64,000 bases of DNA from an uncultured bacterium (GTDB lineage Bacteria > Planctomycetota > GCA-002687715), in assembly GCA_902826835.1 (NCBI GenBank), contig CADEGH010000006.1:192929-256928 (forward strand), read 5' to 3'. The position numbers and the translations under genes were made by a program. A model generated the notes under the pieces. The model saw nothing but the letters and a program-made list of their open reading frames with translations. It did not search any database and was not told where the DNA came from. This document shows positions 61,502-64,000 of the stretch, piece by piece. Each line of letters starts with the position of its first letter. Position 1 is the stretch's first letter.

Positions 61502-63091
61502 TCAGCGGTTGAGTGCCGGGGTCACTTCGGCGGAGAGATCGAGGGCGAGCTTCTGGCCGCGGGCTTTGGCCCACGCCCACGGGGTGAGGGTGGAGCGAGG
61601 CGTGTCAGGATTGGCGAGCAGGATGGCGGTGGTGTCGGTGAGATAGGTGTGTGGGTTGATCCCGAGAGCCTTGCAGGTGCCCAGAATCGAGTACATGACA
61701 CGCGCGGCGTTTCCGCCCCGGGCGCTTCCGAAAAACAGGTAGTTCTTGCGGCCGACGGCGACGGCGCGGAGTGCCCGCTCGGCGGCATTGTTGTGGATGG
61801 CCACAGTGGGGCGGCGGATGAATCGAAACAGAGTCCGCCACTGACTGAGGGAGTAACTGACCGCGATCTCGAGCGGATCTTTCGGTGGTAGTTGCCCTTT
61901 CAGGCGGTAGATCTCTTTCTTGAATTTCTTGAGGACGCAGGAGGACCTGCGCCTACGGACTCTGGTGACGTCGGAGTCTCCGAATTTCCTATCTCGCCTG
62001 CGGCGCTTTTCGATCGCGCGCTCGATCCGAAACAGGCGGTCGACCAAAACGAGAATCCGCATCGCCGCCTTGGGGTGCGACGAGAGCGCTTCGAAAAATT
62101 TCCGGCGAACGTGCGACCAGCATCCGCAGCGGACGAGGTCCAGGGCTCGTACCGCGAGATTGAAATTCGGAGCGCCGTCCGCGACCAGGTTTCCGTGGAA
62201 GCCTTGAAGCATCCGCTCGGGCCCCGAGGCCGACTTGTCCATCGTGAAGTCGAAGACGACTTTGCCGCAAGCTGCGAGGTAGACCCAAATCTGCGTTTCC
62301 CGCAGCGTCTTCTTCTTCTCGGACTTTGGGGTGTCCTCGGAAGACTCGACCATCGTCTTCACGGACGTGTTGTCGGCGTGGATGGTGCCCTCTTCGACGA
62401 GTTCTTCGCGCATCACGTCGACGGTGGGCGCATGCACGTCGGTCAAGTCGAGGACGGAGTCCCCGAGGGTCGACGGAGAGATGGTGACCCCCAGTCGCTC
62501 GTGGGCGTCCGCCTGGCGATCCAGCGGCATGTGGTCCGCGTACTTGTCGATCGCTGCGGAAATTGCGACCGAAGGCTCGAACTTGGCTTTGTCGACCAGG
62601 GCGGGTGGGAGTTCGGCAGTCACGACCCCGCCACACCCCTTGCGGCACGAGTACTTGCCGCGGACATACTGAATGATCTCCCACACCCCCGGGATGTAGT
62701 GCCCGCGCTCCGTGATGTCCTCACCGAAGCGGACCATTGGCTCGGAGCATTCCTTGCAGATGCAATGATCCGCGGGAGGTTCCACAATGACGCGCCGCCG
62801 AGGGAGGTGCTCAGGAAAGGAGTCGCGACCATGTCCCTTGGGACGAGCCTTCCCGGTCTTCTGCGGCGCATCCGGGGCCTGGCAGTCGATAGGGTCGACC
62901 ATGCCGGGGAACTCCTCCCGGAGAAACAGCATGAGCTGCGCAGGATCGATCTTCTCGCGCTTCTGTCCGAAGATCCGGGCCAGGAGCCGCTCCATCACCT
63001 GCTCCTGCTTGCGGAAACGGGCGTCCATCGCTTCGAGCTTGAGCAGGAAAGCCGAGTTCAGTTGCGCAGTGCGCAAGCACTGCTGAGTCAA
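61502..63091 (-). CDS. tnpC: IS66 transposase TnpC
   Basis: A 529-residue DDE transposase. It has the N-terminal coiled leader (ARIFGQKREKIDP), a zinc-ribbon-like Cys region (CICKECSEPM, CRKGCGG), then the catalytic part: HADNTSV (usually ADET, so Asn replaces Glu next to the first Asp), LVADGAPNFN, and the C-terminal HNNAAERALRAVAVGRKNYLFFGS with the catalytic Glu. The TTG at 63091 is the first plausible start; the frame is open upstream to 63190 without ATG, so a different non-ATG start is possible. Confidence 0.92.
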   Translation of the reverse strand: MTQQCLRTAQLNSAFLLKLEAMDARFRKQEQVMERLLARIFGQKREKIDPAQLMLFLREEFPGMVDPIDCQAPDAPQKTGKARPKGHGRDSFPEHLPRRRVIVEPPADHCICKECSEPMVRFGEDITERGHYIPGVWEIIQYVRGKYSCRKGCGGVVTAELPPALVDKAKFEPSVAISAAIDKYADHMPLDRQADAHERLGVTISPSTLGDSVLDLTDVHAPTVDVMREELVEEGTIHADNTSVKTMVESSEDTPKSEKKKTLRETQIWVYLAACGKVVFDFTMDKSASGPERMLQGFHGNLVADGAPNFNLAVRALDLVRCGCWSHVRRKFFEALSSHPKAAMRILVLVDRLFRIERAIEKRRRRDRKFGDSDVTRVRRRRSSCVLKKFKKEIYRLKGQLPPKDPLEIAVSYSLSQWRTLFRFIRRPTVAIHNNAAERALRAVAVGRKNYLFFGSARGGNAARVMYSILGTCKALGINPHTYLTDTTAILLANPDTPRSTLTPWAWAKARGQKLALDLSAEVTPALNR

Positions 63092-63231
63092 TCGATCGAG
63101 GGCGGACTCGTCTGTGCGCGCCAGGGCACCGAGCGAGAGGATCTCGTCGGGAGTGAGCAGCCCTGAGTCTTGCGCCTGGGTCGTCAGGCGATGGATTCAT
63201 GATACCCGGAACTGTGGCAATAACAAAAGAA

Positions 63232-63606
63232 TTAGGCTGAAATTCCAGTGTTTTCGCGAGTGTAGCGGGTATGCCTGCGCGACTTCGAAAGGTCGATTCC
63301 TTCCAGGATCATCTGCAGCTCCGCCGCCGTGATCGTCGCAGTCCGTCCACTGGAATCAGAGCTCGCCGCACGCCAATAAAATTGCCCAGCCTCCAAACGT
63401 TTCGCGAAAAGACAGTATCCGGTGCGATCCCACCACAGCACCTTCACGCGATTGCGAGGCTTGTTGAAGAAGATGTAGAGATGGCCGCTCAGCGGATCCT
63501 GTTCCAAGGCGCCCCGCACCAGCCCAGCCACACCATCGAAGCTCTTTCTCATGTCCGTGGGCTCGCAGGCAATGAACAGCCTCACGGAGGGCGGGAGGCT
63601 CAGCAT
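63232..63606 (-). CDS. tnpB: IS66 accessory protein TnpB
   Basis: A 124-residue IS66 Orf2 protein. The motif EPTDMRKSFDGVAGLV, then HLYIFFNKPRNRVKVLWWDRTGYCLFAKRLE is diagnostic. Needed for transposition in IS66 elements; biochemical role unclear. Overlaps tnpA by 7 bases. Confidence 0.95.
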   Translation of the reverse strand: MLSLPPSVRLFIACEPTDMRKSFDGVAGLVRGALEQDPLSGHLYIFFNKPRNRVKVLWWDRTGYCLFAKRLEAGQFYWRAASSDSSGRTATITAAELQMILEGIDLSKSRRHTRYTRENTGISA

Positions 63607-63929
63607 GACGCCTTCGCCGCGGCTAGGAATCGACGCAGGGTCTCCTGACCGACAGACCCCGGAAAGCGCGCAGTCATCGTGCTTCCGAGCTGGATCTCGA
63701 ATCCGGATTCACCACCGCCCCCGGAATCCACGGTGACTTCGACGAAGCCCGCTCTCCCTTCCATGGCGCTATCCATCCGCTTCCGCCAGTACAGGAAAGT
63801 CGCGAGGCTCAGGCCCCTCCGCCTGCAGAAGCCGACCTGGCTTTCCTGCTCCGGATCAAATTCCCCGACCAACGCGCGCATGCGCGCCGCATGCTTCGCC
63901 CTCGCACCCACGGACTCGAAGTTCGACAT
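63600..63929 (-). CDS. tnpA: IS66 accessory protein TnpA
   Basis: A 109-residue helix-turn-helix protein, start at 63929 (MSNFESVG); 63962 would add 11 residues that overlap the terminal repeat side. CRRRGLSLATFLYWRKRM is the HTH typical of IS66 Orf1. Lies 70 bases inside the right inverted repeat. Confidence 0.9.
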   Translation of the reverse strand: MSNFESVGARAKHAARMRALVGEFDPEQESQVGFCRRRGLSLATFLYWRKRMDSAMEGRAGFVEVTVDSGGGGESGFEIQLGSTMTARFPGSVGQETLRRFLAAAKASC

Positions 63930-63978
63930 CGTGAATCTCCTGGGACCCAAGATGCCGGGCAAGACTGGTCAATCGACC

Positions 63979-63999
63979 GCGGGTTCACCGGGTAGATAC
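63979..63999 (-). repeat. IS66 terminal inverted repeat, right in window
   Basis: Reverse complement begins GTATCTACCCGGTGAACCC, matching the left repeat with one mismatch. Only base 64000 lies outside it. Confidence 0.9.
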
Positions 64000-64000
64000 G

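Larger units (their letters stand above)
61432..63999 (-). mobile_element. Complete IS66-family insertion sequence
   Basis: A 2568-bp element with tnpA, tnpB and tnpC in order on the minus strand. Terminal inverted repeats at 61432-61452 and 63979-63999 match over about 21 bases with one mismatch. The size and gene order are standard for IS66. The eight bases before the left end are 61424-61431 (GCCCTGGG); the window ends one base past the right end, so the target duplication cannot be checked, though that base is G as expected. Confidence 0.9.

Noticed and set aside
1..64000. CRISPR arrays, rRNA genes or prophage genes
   Set aside because: No regularly spaced repeats, rRNA-like sequence, or phage structural genes were seen.

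Overview
The window is a 64 kb, high-GC bacterial stretch with no rRNA, tRNA or CRISPR that I can see. Gene content points to Planctomycetota: a large planctomycete-type cytochrome/DUF1549/DUF1553 protein followed by a DUF1501 protein, sulfatases, a Ser/Thr kinase paired with a planctomycete-type ECF sigma factor, and many secreted proteins with long beta-rich C-termini. The tone resembles the marine Saltatorellus-like branch, but that placement is inference from protein style only. Layout: 0.1-7.2 kb holds housekeeping and repair genes (DusC-like tRNA dihydrouridine synthase, FeS-type photolyase plus SDR, SET protein, SYLF lipoprotein, NamZ-type muramidase, RsmB-like rRNA methyltransferase). 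A strong hairpin and a classic rho-independent terminator follow. 7.5-12.1 kb is a tightly packed operon of an ATP-grasp ligase, a SenB-like selenosugar synthase fused in frame to an EgtD-like histidine methyltransferase, and a SenA/EgtB-like non-heme iron synthase. This reads as a selenoneine (or ergothioneine) pathway. The EgtD part is interrupted by one in-frame TGA, which is followed by a perfect 7-bp hairpin at the distance expected of a bacterial SECIS. 12.3-18.8 kb is a three-gene cytochrome/DUF1501/LRR unit. 18.9-26 kb has MsrA, a sulfatase, a giant membrane sulfatase-fold protein, and a thioredoxin-fold protein whose WCGPC motif is written W-TGA-GPC, with a SECIS-like hairpin just after it. 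This is very probably a selenoprotein. 26-43 kb contains a LysM protein followed by two overlapping membrane genes, a serine hydrolase, a secreted M14 carboxypeptidase, an arsenate reductase/aquaporin pair, a transglutaminase, a beta-helix protein and several secreted or lipoprotein genes of unknown function. 43-50 kb has a LamG protein and a 1479-residue kinase with WD40 and FG-GAP-like repeats, overlapping its sigma factor. 50.9-55.9 kb is a minus-strand operon: ECF sigma factor, membrane protein with dockerin-type repeats, small protein, VIT-VWA lipoprotein, small lipoprotein. 56-61 kb is sparser, with a GEVED protein frameshifted at a G8 run and a lipoprotein FAD oxidase. A complete IS66-family element with matched terminal inverted repeats fills 61432-63999. 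The most notable theme is selenium: a likely Sec-containing thioredoxin and a selenoneine-type operon 13 kb apart, both with TGA codons followed by SECIS-like hairpins. No selA, selB, selC or selD/senC gene is visible in the window, so the Sec reading depends on genes elsewhere.
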